A DNA stretch of 64,000 nucleotides from Clostridiales bacterium (GTDB taxonomy: Bacteria; Bacillota; Clostridia; Christensenellales; Borkfalkiaceae): contig SVIT01000001.1 of assembly GCA_015069365.1 (NCBI GenBank), positions 62,001-126,000 on the forward strand, in the 5' to 3' direction. A program made the position numbers and the translations under genes. Below, in pieces: positions 19,065-27,912 of this stretch. Position 1 is the stretch's first letter; every line of letters starts with the position of its first letter. A model generated the notes under the pieces. That model was given only the letters and a program-made list of their open reading frames with translations. It was not told where the DNA came from and ran no database searches.

Positions 19065-22000
19065 ATGGCCAAATCAAAGAAAAACAAAAACATAAAGGGA
19101 ACGCAGGGGAACGATTCCGTAGACGTTGAAAGCGCCGTTTTAGAGACGCAAGAAGGCGTTGCGGAAAAGAAACCCACGCCCGCAGGGAAGAAGAACGTTT
19201 CCATAGAAGAAAAAATGGCTTCTATGGACGAAGCTACCTTTTGGGGTTCTTTTATCAAGGACAATCGTGCGGGAGAGGACGTTGGATATTCTAAAGAAGA
19301 GCAAAACGAGTATTTAGGAAACAGAAACGTCAATCCTTTTTTCAACAGCATTCTCTTATACGATAGATTTGATTATAAAAAGGGGGTCAAGCCCCGCGAA
19401 GAAAAATGCACGCTGTTATTGCGCAAGGATACGGGAAAAAAGGTCGGTCTTTTGGCTCGCTATCCCTTGTCGTACGTATGGCGTACAGCGCAGGTGCTCA
19501 CGAAAAACCGCGCGGAAGAAACGTTCAATTTATCGGGAAAAGAATGGCTTACGCACAGCACTGCCATCAGTGAATATATTGAAAGCACGGAAAATTTCCA
19601 AAAGAGCAAAAAGGAAAAACGCCCTGTTCTCGTACAAGACTTGTTTAAAATAACGGAACTTGAATATGAAGAGCTTTTCTTAGAGAAAGGGAAAGAAGCC
19701 ATTGATATTATCAAGGCGGCGGTAGAACAAGATATTGCAGAATCCGAGCGCCTTGCAAAGAAGTGGAGAAAAATTTGGCGTTATCCTTATAAGGTTTCCT
19801 TGTTAAAAGAAGAGGGTGGGATCTTTTCGAAAAAGGACGCAGAAATTTTGAAACAAAACGGGATTCATTATTTAAACGATATCCGTAAATTCAATATATA
19901 TCAATTGAAAAATATGCTCCTTGATCATTATTTAAAAGATTTGATAGAGGAGCTGAACGCGGCATTCAAGGAAGACCTTGCAAGAAAGAGAGATACGCGT
20001 TATAAAATATATCCTTTTATCCATGGCGGCGCGGCAATGCTTGCTTCCGCGGTCGTTGGATATTATTATCAGTATACACTGTTAAAAAACCAGCCCATGA
20101 CCACGTTGATTTTTATCCTATTGGGTATGTGGGCGGTTGTTGTCGGCACCGTTGTATGGGCAGGATTGAGAGCAAGACTCAGACAGAAAAAACGCCCGGG
20201 TTACGTATTCTACACAAGACCTGTGCGTCAGACGATATTAATGCTGTCGGTATTCTCACTCTTTTCCATAGGTTCTATATCCTTCTTCTACGAAAGATAC
20301 GACGGCTACGACGATTTGGTGTATTACAGAAACCTCGGCAACGACCAAGTTGCCATTGCAGGGCTTGTGGATAAAGAGGCGAAGATTGTAGCAATCCCCG
20401 AGATGATTGACGGGAAGACGGTTGTGGAAATCGACCGCGGCGCATTCTTCCATGATGAGATGGAGATCGTCATTGTTCCTGAAACGGTAGAGCAAATGGA
20501 CGCGCACGTGTTCGTGAATTGCCGTTCGTTGCAAGACGTACAACTTTCCTCTAATATATCCAGAATCAATAAAAAAACTTTCTTAAATTGTGAACAGTTA
20601 GAATCCATTCGTTTACCCGAAGGTATGACGGTAATCGAAGAAAAGGCTTTTGTCAACTGCAATCAATTAAAGCGCATTCAATTGCCTACCACGATTGAAA
20701 GCATAGGTGAGAAAGCGTTTTTAGAATGTTGGTCGCTTAATCAGATCGACAATCTTTCACGTGTAAAGACAATCGGGGCAAAAGCGTTTCAAGCGTGCGG
20801 CTCGTTGGAAAAATTGGATCTTTCCAGCGCGGTCACGATTGGGGAAGCGGCATTCCAAGATTGTACTTGGGTTAATAGCGTGGCCTTAGGGGCTAATGTG
20901 GACGTTATCCGCGACAGTGCTTTCAACGGTTGTTCCTCCCTTGCTGTTGTTGCGGGGCTTGAGGGCGTTGCAAATATCGGGAATGAAGCATTCAAAGATT
21001 GTCACGAATTGAGAAACGTTACTTTTGGCAACGGACTCAATTCCATCGGGAAGAGCGCTTTTGAGAATTGCAGCGCAATGACGGAGGTCATTATTCCCAA
21101 CAGCATCCAAACGATGGGCAAAAACGCGTTTAAGGGATGCAGCGAGGTAAGTTTCTTACAATTGCCTTTCATCGGGAAAACGCGCGAACAGAGTCATAAA
21201 TCGACGCTGGGTTACACCATTACTTGCGACAGCGGTGTATACAAGACGGTTGAGATTACGGATATGCCCGTTATCCACAGCAAAGCGTTTAAGGACTGCA
21301 CCGTCGTGAAAGAGGTAAATTTCAACGACGTCGTTACTCAAATCAATAAAGGCGCGTTTAAAGGGGCGCATAATCTTGAGGCGGTCATCTTATCTGACAG
21401 CATGGATACGATCAGTGCGGACACGTTTAAAGATTGCGGCAATTTGCGGTCGATCACAGGCGGCGCAAACGTTAAATATATCGAAGAAAGCGCGTTTGAA
21501 AACTGCGGCAGTATCAGCACGATCCGTTTCCCTTTGTTGGAACGTATTGGACCAAATGCTTTTGGTTTTTGTTCGACGTTGAGCGATCTTGGCGAGATAG
21601 ACAAGTGGCAGTATATCGGCGCTAGCGCGTTTGAAAGCTGTTCCAGTTTGAAATCCATTGCGCTTCCTTACGGGGTCACAGCAATTTCCGAGAGCGCATT
21701 CGAAAACAGCGGATTGCAGTACGTTGAAATGGCAAACGTAAGCCAAATTTTCGAAAGCGCGTTTATGGGCTGTTCGGAATTAATTGAGATTTGGGGCTTG
21801 GATAACGTTGGATTGATTGAAAAACAAGCGTTCAGCGGTTGCGGACAGCTTGGCGCAGTCCGCCTTGGCGACAGCTTAACGGAAATCGGCAAGAAAGCAT
21901 TTGAAGATTGCTACAGCTTAACAGAGGTTATCGTTCCGACCAGCGTACAGAAGATGGGCAGACGGGTTTTTGAAGATTGTAATTCTTTGAAAGGTTTGAG

Positions 22001-25000
22001 TATGCCGTTCATCGGAAAGACGAGGGAAAAGAGCAAGTGGTATTCGTTGAATTATACGATAGCAAGCCGTAAAGAAGAGGGGCGTCTTACGGTGGAAGTG
22101 ACCGATATGCCCGAAATTCACACAGGTGCGTTTAGATCTTGTTCGATCGTAGAACATATCGTATTCGGCGAAGGGGTTACAGAGATTGCCAAATCGGCAT
22201 TTGCAAATGCAACTGGTTTAAAATCCATCGTATTGCCTTCCACGATCCAAACGATCAAGCAGAATACGTTTAAGAATTGCGAAAGCTTAGTGGATATTTA
22301 CGGCGGGAACAGTGTAACCGCGATTGAGAAAAACGCGTTCAAAAACTGTTACAGTTTAGGTTATATCAATTTCCAATCGTTGCAACATATTGGGGACGGC
22401 GTGTTCATGGGTTGCAGTACGTTGAGCGATCTTGGCGATATAGACAATTTGCAGTACATCGGCGAGGGCGCGTTTGAAAGCTGTTCCAGTTTAAAAAAGA
22501 TCTCTCTTCCTGCGGGGATTACTGCAATTTCGGCAGATGCCTTTAAGGATAGCGGTTTACAGTACGTTGAAATGGAAAACGTAAGCCAAATTTTCGAAAG
22601 CGCGTTTATGGGCTGTTCGGAATTAATTGAGATTTGGGGCTTGGATAACGTTGGATTGATTGAAAAACAAGCGTTCAGCGGTTGCGGGCAGCTTGGCGCA
22701 ATCCGTCTTGGCGGCAACTTAACGGAAATCGGCAAGAAAGCATTTGAAGATTGCTACAGCTTAACAGAGGTTATCGTTCCGACCAGCGTACAGAAGATGG
22801 GCAGACGGGTTTTTGAAGATTGTAATTCTTTGAAAGGCTTAAGTATGCCGTTCATCGGAAAGACGAGGGAAAAGAGCAAGTGGTATTCGTTGAATTATAC
22901 GATTGCAAGCCGTAAAGAAGAGGGACGTCTTACGGTGGAAGTGACCGATATGCCCGAAATTCACACAGGTGCGTTTAGATCTTGTTCAATCGTAGAACAT
23001 ATCGTATTCGGTGAGGGAGTTACGGAGATTGCAAAAGCCGCATTTGCAAATGCAACTGGTTTAAAATCCATCGTATTGCCTTCTACGCTCCAAACAATCA
23101 AGCAGAATACGTTTAAAAACTGCGACAACTTAATGCAGATTTATGGCGGCAACGGTGTAACGGCGATTGAGAAAAAAGCTTTCAAAAACTGTTACAGTTT
23201 GGAAAACGTCAATTTCAAATCATTACAGCGTATTGAAAACGGTGCATTTGCAGGTTGTAGAATGCTGAACGATCTTGGCGATATAGATGATTTGCAGTAT
23301 ATCGGTGAGGGCGCGTTTGAAAGCTGTTCTAATTTACAAACAATCACTCTTCCTGCAGGAATCACTTCGATTTCACCCGACACCTTTAAGGATAGCGGTT
23401 TACAGTACGTTGAAATGGCAAACGTGGGGAATATTTCGTCTCGCGCATTCAAAGATTGTTCGGAATTAATTGAGATTCAGGGCTTGGAAAACGTTACGTT
23501 GATCGAAAAACAAGCGTTCAGCGGTTGCGAACGTCTCAGTGCAATTCGCCTGAGTAACAACTTAACGGAGATTGGAAAAAAAGCCTTTGAAGATTGCGAC
23601 AGTTTGAAAGAGGCAACCATTCCGACCAGCGTACAGAAGATGGGCAGACGAGTCTTTGAAGATTGTAATTCTTTGGAGAGCTTAAGTATGCCGTTCATCG
23701 GAAAGACGAGGGATAAGAGCAAGTGGTATTCGTTGAATTACACGATAGCAAGCCGTAAAGAAGAGGGGCGTCTCACGGTAGAACTGACGGATATGTCCGT
23801 TATTCACAGCGGCGCATTCAAATCTTGTTCGATCGTAGATCATATCGTATTCGGCGAAGGGGTTACGGAGATTGCCAAATCGGCGTTTGCGGACGCAAGT
23901 GGTTTACAATCCATCGTATTGCCTTCCACGATCCAAACGATTAAGAAGAATACGTTTAAGGATTGTCACCATTTGACGAGCGTGATCGGCAGCGAACATA
24001 TTACGCAGATTGAAAAAGGCGCGTTCAAGAACTGCCGCGCATTAGAAACTATCAATTTTGATAACGTACAACGTATTGAAGAAGGTGCGTTTAAAGGCTG
24101 TTATCAGTTGAAGAATATTGGCTCGATCAACGATTTGCAGTATATCGGAAAGCAGGCATTCTACGGATGCAGCAGCTTGTCGAACATCACTTTCCCCGTG
24201 ACGTTGACGGAAATTGAGAAAGAGGCGTTCATGGAAAGCGGTCTGCAAGACGTCAACTTTAGTGGCGGCTTGCAACGGATCGGCGACAGCGCATTCAGGG
24301 CTTGCGGATATTTGAAGTTCGTTGATTTATTCGAAGAACGCAACGTCAGCGTTGGACAGTCGGTATTCAAAGAATGTTATGCGTTGGAAACGCTGATTTT
24401 GCCCGATTCGATGCTGGACATTCCTAAGAAACTGGCGGAAGATTGTACCTCTTTGCAGCACGTGCAAATGGGGCAAAATACAAAAACAATTGGTGAAAAG
24501 GCATTTGCAAATACGGCGCTTCGAGAAGTTTCTATCCCGAACAGCACGGAAGAAATCAAATCCAAAGCGTTCTATGACTGCGGAAAGATGACCTCACTCA
24601 CGATTTCTTCCTCAGTGCAGAAGATCGGCAGAAAAGCGTTTGCTAATGCGGAAAGCTTGGACGTTGTGAAAACGCCGTTCTTGGGTAAGAAGAGAGGCAG
24701 TGCATTCAACGGTTTTGGATATCTGTTCGGTTCGGGTAAACAGCTGACGTATTTAGAAGTAACCGATTTAGACGTTGTAAAAACGGGCACGTTTAACGGC
24801 GCGAAAAACGTTCAGAAGATCGTTTTGGGCGAAGGGATCGAGGAGATTAAGTCAAAAGCGTTCAAGGGCTTTAACTTGCAACAGATTTCATTGCCTAGTA
24901 CCCTTAACACGATCGGGAAAAAGGCATTTGCCAAGTGTGAACACTTGACGGAGATGAACTTGCGGTCTACTGCCGTTTCCGAGCTTGGCAAAGCGGTATT

Positions 25001-25859
25001 CAAAGGCTGCGACAGCATGGTCGCATTGACCTTGCCGGAAACCGTCGAAACCGTACCCGTGAGGATGGCAGAGGGCTGTAGCGCTCTGAAGAACATGTAC
25101 TTGCCTTCCTCTATAAAAGAAGTCAAGAAAAACGCGTTTAAAGATTGTACAGCGTTAGAGTCGTTGGCGATGACGGACAGTGTGGAAAAGATCGGTACGG
25201 GCGTGGCGTACGGTTGCTCCTCGCTCTCCAATCTGATTCTTTCCAACAATTTGGCGGAAATTCCTCAAAACGCATTTAGAGAATGCAGCAATTTGCAGGC
25301 GGTGACGATTCCCGATTCTGTAACACGCATTCGTAAAAATGCTTTTAGAGATTGCAACAGTCTTTCTAGCGCAACGTTTGGCAGCGGCTTAAAGAAGATT
25401 GACAGCAAGGCATTCTACAATTGTTCTTTGGACGTTCTCAAATTGCAGGAGGGTATAGAAAAAATCGGGTCGGAAGCGTTCGCAAGTAACGGCAACTTAT
25501 CCACCGTCGTATTGCCTAAATCCCTCAAAAAATTAGGGATACACGCGTTTGAAGAATGTATGATCGAGTCGTTGACCGTTCCGTTTGTTGGCTGGAATAG
25601 AAGCTTTGCTTTCAATATTTCGTATATTACGGATAGCTACCAGCTTCGTTCGCTTACCATTACGGACGCGAAAAAACTTGCCAACCATTTCTTGCGGAGC
25701 GCGGATAGAATAGACGAGCTTGCAATTACTTGTCCCTTGGAAAAGGTACGTAAGAATACGTTCGCGGAGGGGAGCAACCTTTCGATGGTTGTATTGCACC
25801 GTTCTTTGTCGCAATACGAGACGATGTTCCCGAACGCCAGCGTTGTGTATATGGATTAA
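19065..25859 (+). CDS. Giant membrane-tethered BspA-type leucine-rich repeat protein (2264 aa)
   Basis: The start is ATG 19065, preceded by GGAGAG. Residues 1 to about 310 are charged, rich in Lys and Glu, and predicted cytosolic. Three hydrophobic segments follow at about 317-340, 345-368 and 390-411, giving N-in/C-out topology. From about 415 to the end the protein is an almost unbroken array of BspA-type (LRR_5) leucine-rich units of about 23 residues, with the usual I..AF..C..L..I..P motif. Interruptions contain PFIGKTREKSKWYSLNYTI-like inserts. There is no C-terminal anchor. BspA-type repeats are known for surface adhesion and protein binding. A sizeable cytosolic N-domain makes signalling or anchoring to the co-encoded cytosolic proteins plausible, which is inference. 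Confidence 0.92.
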   Translation: MAKSKKNKNIKGTQGNDSVDVESAVLETQEGVAEKKPTPAGKKNVSIEEKMASMDEATFWGSFIKDNRAGEDVGYSKEEQNEYLGNRNVNPFFNSILLYDRFDYKKGVKPREEKCTLLLRKDTGKKVGLLARYPLSYVWRTAQVLTKNRAEETFNLSGKEWLTHSTAISEYIESTENFQKSKKEKRPVLVQDLFKITELEYEELFLEKGKEAIDIIKAAVEQDIAESERLAKKWRKIWRYPYKVSLLKEEGGIFSKKDAEILKQNGIHYLNDIRKFNIYQLKNMLLDHYLKDLIEELNAAFKEDLARKRDTRYKIYPFIHGGAAMLASAVVGYYYQYTLLKNQPMTTLIFILLGMWAVVVGTVVWAGLRARLRQKKRPGYVFYTRPVRQTILMLSVFSLFSIGSISFFYERYDGYDDLVYYRNLGNDQVAIAGLVDKEAKIVAIPEMIDGKTVVEIDRGAFFHDEMEIVIVPETVEQMDAHVFVNCRSLQDVQLSSNISRINKKTFLNCEQLESIRLPEGMTVIEEKAFVNCNQLKRIQLPTTIESIGEKAFLECWSLNQIDNLSRVKTIGAKAFQACGSLEKLDLSSAVTIGEAAFQDCTWVNSVALGANVDVIRDSAFNGCSSLAVVAGLEGVANIGNEAFKDCHELRNVTFGNGLNSIGKSAFENCSAMTEVIIPNSIQTMGKNAFKGCSEVSFLQLPFIGKTREQSHKSTLGYTITCDSGVYKTVEITDMPVIHSKAFKDCTVVKEVNFNDVVTQINKGAFKGAHNLEAVILSDSMDTISADTFKDCGNLRSITGGANVKYIEESAFENCGSISTIRFPLLERIGPNAFGFCSTLSDLGEIDKWQYIGASAFESCSSLKSIALPYGVTAISESAFENSGLQYVEMANVSQIFESAFMGCSELIEIWGLDNVGLIEKQAFSGCGQLGAVRLGDSLTEIGKKAFEDCYSLTEVIVPTSVQKMGRRVFEDCNSLKGLSMPFIGKTREKSKWYSLNYTIASRKEEGRLTVEVTDMPEIHTGAFRSCSIVEHIVFGEGVTEIAKSAFANATGLKSIVLPSTIQTIKQNTFKNCESLVDIYGGNSVTAIEKNAFKNCYSLGYINFQSLQHIGDGVFMGCSTLSDLGDIDNLQYIGEGAFESCSSLKKISLPAGITAISADAFKDSGLQYVEMENVSQIFESAFMGCSELIEIWGLDNVGLIEKQAFSGCGQLGAIRLGGNLTEIGKKAFEDCYSLTEVIVPTSVQKMGRRVFEDCNSLKGLSMPFIGKTREKSKWYSLNYTIASRKEEGRLTVEVTDMPEIHTGAFRSCSIVEHIVFGEGVTEIAKAAFANATGLKSIVLPSTLQTIKQNTFKNCDNLMQIYGGNGVTAIEKKAFKNCYSLENVNFKSLQRIENGAFAGCRMLNDLGDIDDLQYIGEGAFESCSNLQTITLPAGITSISPDTFKDSGLQYVEMANVGNISSRAFKDCSELIEIQGLENVTLIEKQAFSGCERLSAIRLSNNLTEIGKKAFEDCDSLKEATIPTSVQKMGRRVFEDCNSLESLSMPFIGKTRDKSKWYSLNYTIASRKEEGRLTVELTDMSVIHSGAFKSCSIVDHIVFGEGVTEIAKSAFADASGLQSIVLPSTIQTIKKNTFKDCHHLTSVIGSEHITQIEKGAFKNCRALETINFDNVQRIEEGAFKGCYQLKNIGSINDLQYIGKQAFYGCSSLSNITFPVTLTEIEKEAFMESGLQDVNFSGGLQRIGDSAFRACGYLKFVDLFEERNVSVGQSVFKECYALETLILPDSMLDIPKKLAEDCTSLQHVQMGQNTKTIGEKAFANTALREVSIPNSTEEIKSKAFYDCGKMTSLTISSSVQKIGRKAFANAESLDVVKTPFLGKKRGSAFNGFGYLFGSGKQLTYLEVTDLDVVKTGTFNGAKNVQKIVLGEGIEEIKSKAFKGFNLQQISLPSTLNTIGKKAFAKCEHLTEMNLRSTAVSELGKAVFKGCDSMVALTLPETVETVPVRMAEGCSALKNMYLPSSIKEVKKNAFKDCTALESLAMTDSVEKIGTGVAYGCSSLSNLILSNNLAEIPQNAFRECSNLQAVTIPDSVTRIRKNAFRDCNSLSSATFGSGLKKIDSKAFYNCSLDVLKLQEGIEKIGSEAFASNGNLSTVVLPKSLKKLGIHAFEECMIESLTVPFVGWNRSFAFNISYITDSYQLRSLTITDAKKLANHFLRSADRIDELAITCPLEKVRKNTFAEGSNLSMVVLHRSLSQYETMFPNASVVYMD
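21171..24080 (+). repeat. Long tandem blocks of 840-843 bp inside the LRR gene
   Basis: A block of about 281 codons recurs in tandem. The marker GTTCGGAATTAATTGAGATT occurs at 21772, 22615 and 23458, exactly 843 bp apart, and an earlier diverged copy is aligned at 840 bp by the PFIGKTRE insert (21171 to 22011). Copies two and three are nearly identical in DNA. Confidence 0.92.
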
Positions 25860-25865
25860 AAATGT

Positions 25866-25888
25866 CGGGATGGCGATTTGCCATCCCG
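25866..25888 (+). other. Intergenic hairpin without U-tract
   Basis: A perfect 9-bp stem (CGGGATGGC / GCCATCCCG) with a five-base loop lies just after the LRR gene stop and before the TIR-like gene. It is followed by GAAAAG rather than a T-run, so complete termination is unlikely. It parallels the hairpin at 18171-18192. Confidence 0.6.
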
Positions 25889-25924
25889 CGAAAAGAAGTT
25901 AAATAAATATTTGGAGAATATAAA

Positions 25925-27823
25925 ATGATTTATGCTTGCCAAGTCTGCGGCGCATGGTTTACCTCAGAACAAATTAATAAAGCATCGCAGAACCGTGACG
26001 CAGTCATCACCTGCACGTACTGTCAATCTAATAACGAGTTTTTAAACCCCAACGCTTCCCGTTTGACCAGAGGGTATAGCGCCTTGGAAGAGGGGAGATT
26101 TTCGGACGCAATCAACGTCTTAACAATGGAAATTGAAGAAAGCGAAAGGAAGGGGATGACTCCGTCCCCCGACGCCTTTTTAGGTTTGGCGTTGGCTCGT
26201 TTTGGCGTGCGTACCATCTTTGACAGTACCGATGCTAAGAGAATGGGAACGCCGAAACTGAGTTGTTGGGAATACAACGAGATGTATTTTGTGGATGACG
26301 TTAACTTTATCAATGCAAAGAGGTGCTTAGAACGTCAAGGCGGAATTCCTGCAAGCGATGTCAAGGCGGAGAAGGACAAACTGTTGCATATCCAGGAGCA
26401 TATAGACACTCTGAAGGATTATTACGACGAAAACGCCCAGAGCAAGAAGAAAGATTTTGAATACGGCGTCTTTATTGCGTTTGAAGACGAAGGCAGAAAC
26501 GCAGGATCTTGGGAAAGGATTGCTACTCAGGTGAAAAATAATTTGCCGAAGATGCCCGTTTTCATGCCCCCCGATAAAAATCTTTTCGACTCTGACCTGC
26601 AGTATGAGGCGAAACTGTTGTATGCGTTACATCACTCGAAATGTATGTTGGTTTTGGTTGGCGATAACCCCAGTACCCGTTTGAGAGACTTGTATACGTG
26701 GTATTATCACAACGGCCACAAATATGACGGTGCAAATGGCATCCCTGGGAAAAACCTTGGGTTCGTTTTCCACAACGTGAATATCGCGATCAAAGTCCCC
26801 AGCGGTACGGTGGATAAAAATAGTTCGTTTAGCACTAGCGATCCTGACGGATACGAACAGTTCGTTGCCCGTTGGAATAATATTATCATCAATAAGAAAA
26901 AAGAACCGAAAGAAACCAAAGGCCCAGTTATAGGGGATCCTTTCACGAAAGGTCCCAAAGGGGACCCTGATCCGATAGAACAAGTCTATACGATTTTAGA
27001 CGAACATCATTTGGCGTTTGGGCATTATCCTCAGAATTTGGAAAAATCCTTGGCGGTTACCCAACATTTTAATCAGTATGAAAGACCTGACAAAACGGAC
27101 GCACGTGGGTGGAATATTCTCTTTAGAAACCATAACGGCGAACCGTATACGTGGTATCGTGACGAAGACGTCAACGGGGAAAAATATCGTGCCGTTTATT
27201 TCACGAGATTCCGTGAGAAATGTTCGGTAAGAGAATCCAAAGAAAAGGGGATTTTGCAAAAGGAACACGGCTACGTGCTTAGAACCATCTACTGTTTCAA
27301 ATTCGATCCTCTGATTTGGGACGTTGAAAAGATCAATACCGACACGTCGGTTGCGGTACTGATTTCCGATCGCGGTATCGACAGTCAAGAATATAACAAT
27401 ATTGAAATGGACAACGGTTGGGAATGTTGCAGTATGCATTCTTGGTTAAACCATGAATTTTATGACAATGCTTTTGAGTCCTACGAGAAGAAAGTTCTGT
27501 GCCGTTTTGAGAATGGTTCGGACGACAAGGTCTTTTTGATGGATAGAGAAGAGGACAGAATTTTCGTTGACAGACACAACAGTATCGCAGGGAGCGATTA
27601 TTACAAGTGCCTTGGCGGTATGGGGGACAGATGTATCAGCAATTGCTGGATCACAGACAAGAGCCTCGATCATAACGGCGAAGCGTCCGTTATCTATCCT
27701 ACGACCAGATACAGTCTGGACAGAGTGAAGGTTGACCTCACGTCGGTGGCTGTATTGCCCAAAGTCATCATCACCTTAAAAAGCGGTGACGAAAAACGTT
27801 TTGCGAAGAATGAGGAAAAATAA
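25925..27823 (+). CDS. Zinc-ribbon / TIR-like / DUF6273-like protein (632 aa)
   Basis: Three parts can be read. Residues about 4-40 form a CxxC ... CxxC zinc ribbon (CQVC, CTYC). A helical linker resembles a short TPR-like region (ALEEGRFSDAINVL). Near 179-260 there is a TIR-like fold: a first strand GVFIAFEDE, and a later strand CMLVLVGDN followed by a helix containing YTWYY. The glutamate usual in active TIR NADases at the WxxE-like position is not seen. From about 360 to the end it resembles DUF6273: WYRDEDVNGEKYRAV, then CSMHSWLNHEFYDNAF, then a long segment with many aromatic and Cys residues. The protein is cytosolic. It is the last gene of the cluster, with GGAGA before the ATG and a terminator after the stop. 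Similar zinc-ribbon/TIR proteins occur widely in gut Clostridia, mostly with unknown function. Confidence 0.75.
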   Translation: MIYACQVCGAWFTSEQINKASQNRDAVITCTYCQSNNEFLNPNASRLTRGYSALEEGRFSDAINVLTMEIEESERKGMTPSPDAFLGLALARFGVRTIFDSTDAKRMGTPKLSCWEYNEMYFVDDVNFINAKRCLERQGGIPASDVKAEKDKLLHIQEHIDTLKDYYDENAQSKKKDFEYGVFIAFEDEGRNAGSWERIATQVKNNLPKMPVFMPPDKNLFDSDLQYEAKLLYALHHSKCMLVLVGDNPSTRLRDLYTWYYHNGHKYDGANGIPGKNLGFVFHNVNIAIKVPSGTVDKNSSFSTSDPDGYEQFVARWNNIIINKKKEPKETKGPVIGDPFTKGPKGDPDPIEQVYTILDEHHLAFGHYPQNLEKSLAVTQHFNQYERPDKTDARGWNILFRNHNGEPYTWYRDEDVNGEKYRAVYFTRFREKCSVRESKEKGILQKEHGYVLRTIYCFKFDPLIWDVEKINTDTSVAVLISDRGIDSQEYNNIEMDNGWECCSMHSWLNHEFYDNAFESYEKKVLCRFENGSDDKVFLMDREEDRIFVDRHNSIAGSDYYKCLGGMGDRCISNCWITDKSLDHNGEASVIYPTTRYSLDRVKVDLTSVAVLPKVIITLKSGDEKRFAKNEEK

Positions 27824-27842
27824 CAATAAAAGCAAAACGATA

Positions 27843-27857
27843 GGGGCAGGTATGCGT
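27843..27857 (+). repeat. Copy of dispersed GGGGCAGGTA motif
   Basis: GGGGCAGGTATGCGT, between the last cluster gene and its terminator, matches the copy at 49432. It belongs to a family of short dispersed copies across the window. Confidence 0.5.
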
Positions 27858-27865
27858 TGAATTAA

Positions 27866-27892
27866 AAAACGACGGTGTAAAACCGTCGTTTT
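27866..27892. terminator. Bidirectional intrinsic terminator closing the giant cluster
   Basis: An 11-bp stem (core ACGACGGT / ACCGTCGT) with loop GTAAA is flanked by an A-run and a T-run. It serves both the forward cluster and the reverse radical SAM operon. Confidence 0.9.
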
Positions 27893-27912
27893 TGCTTGCT
27901 TTAAATTTTTCG

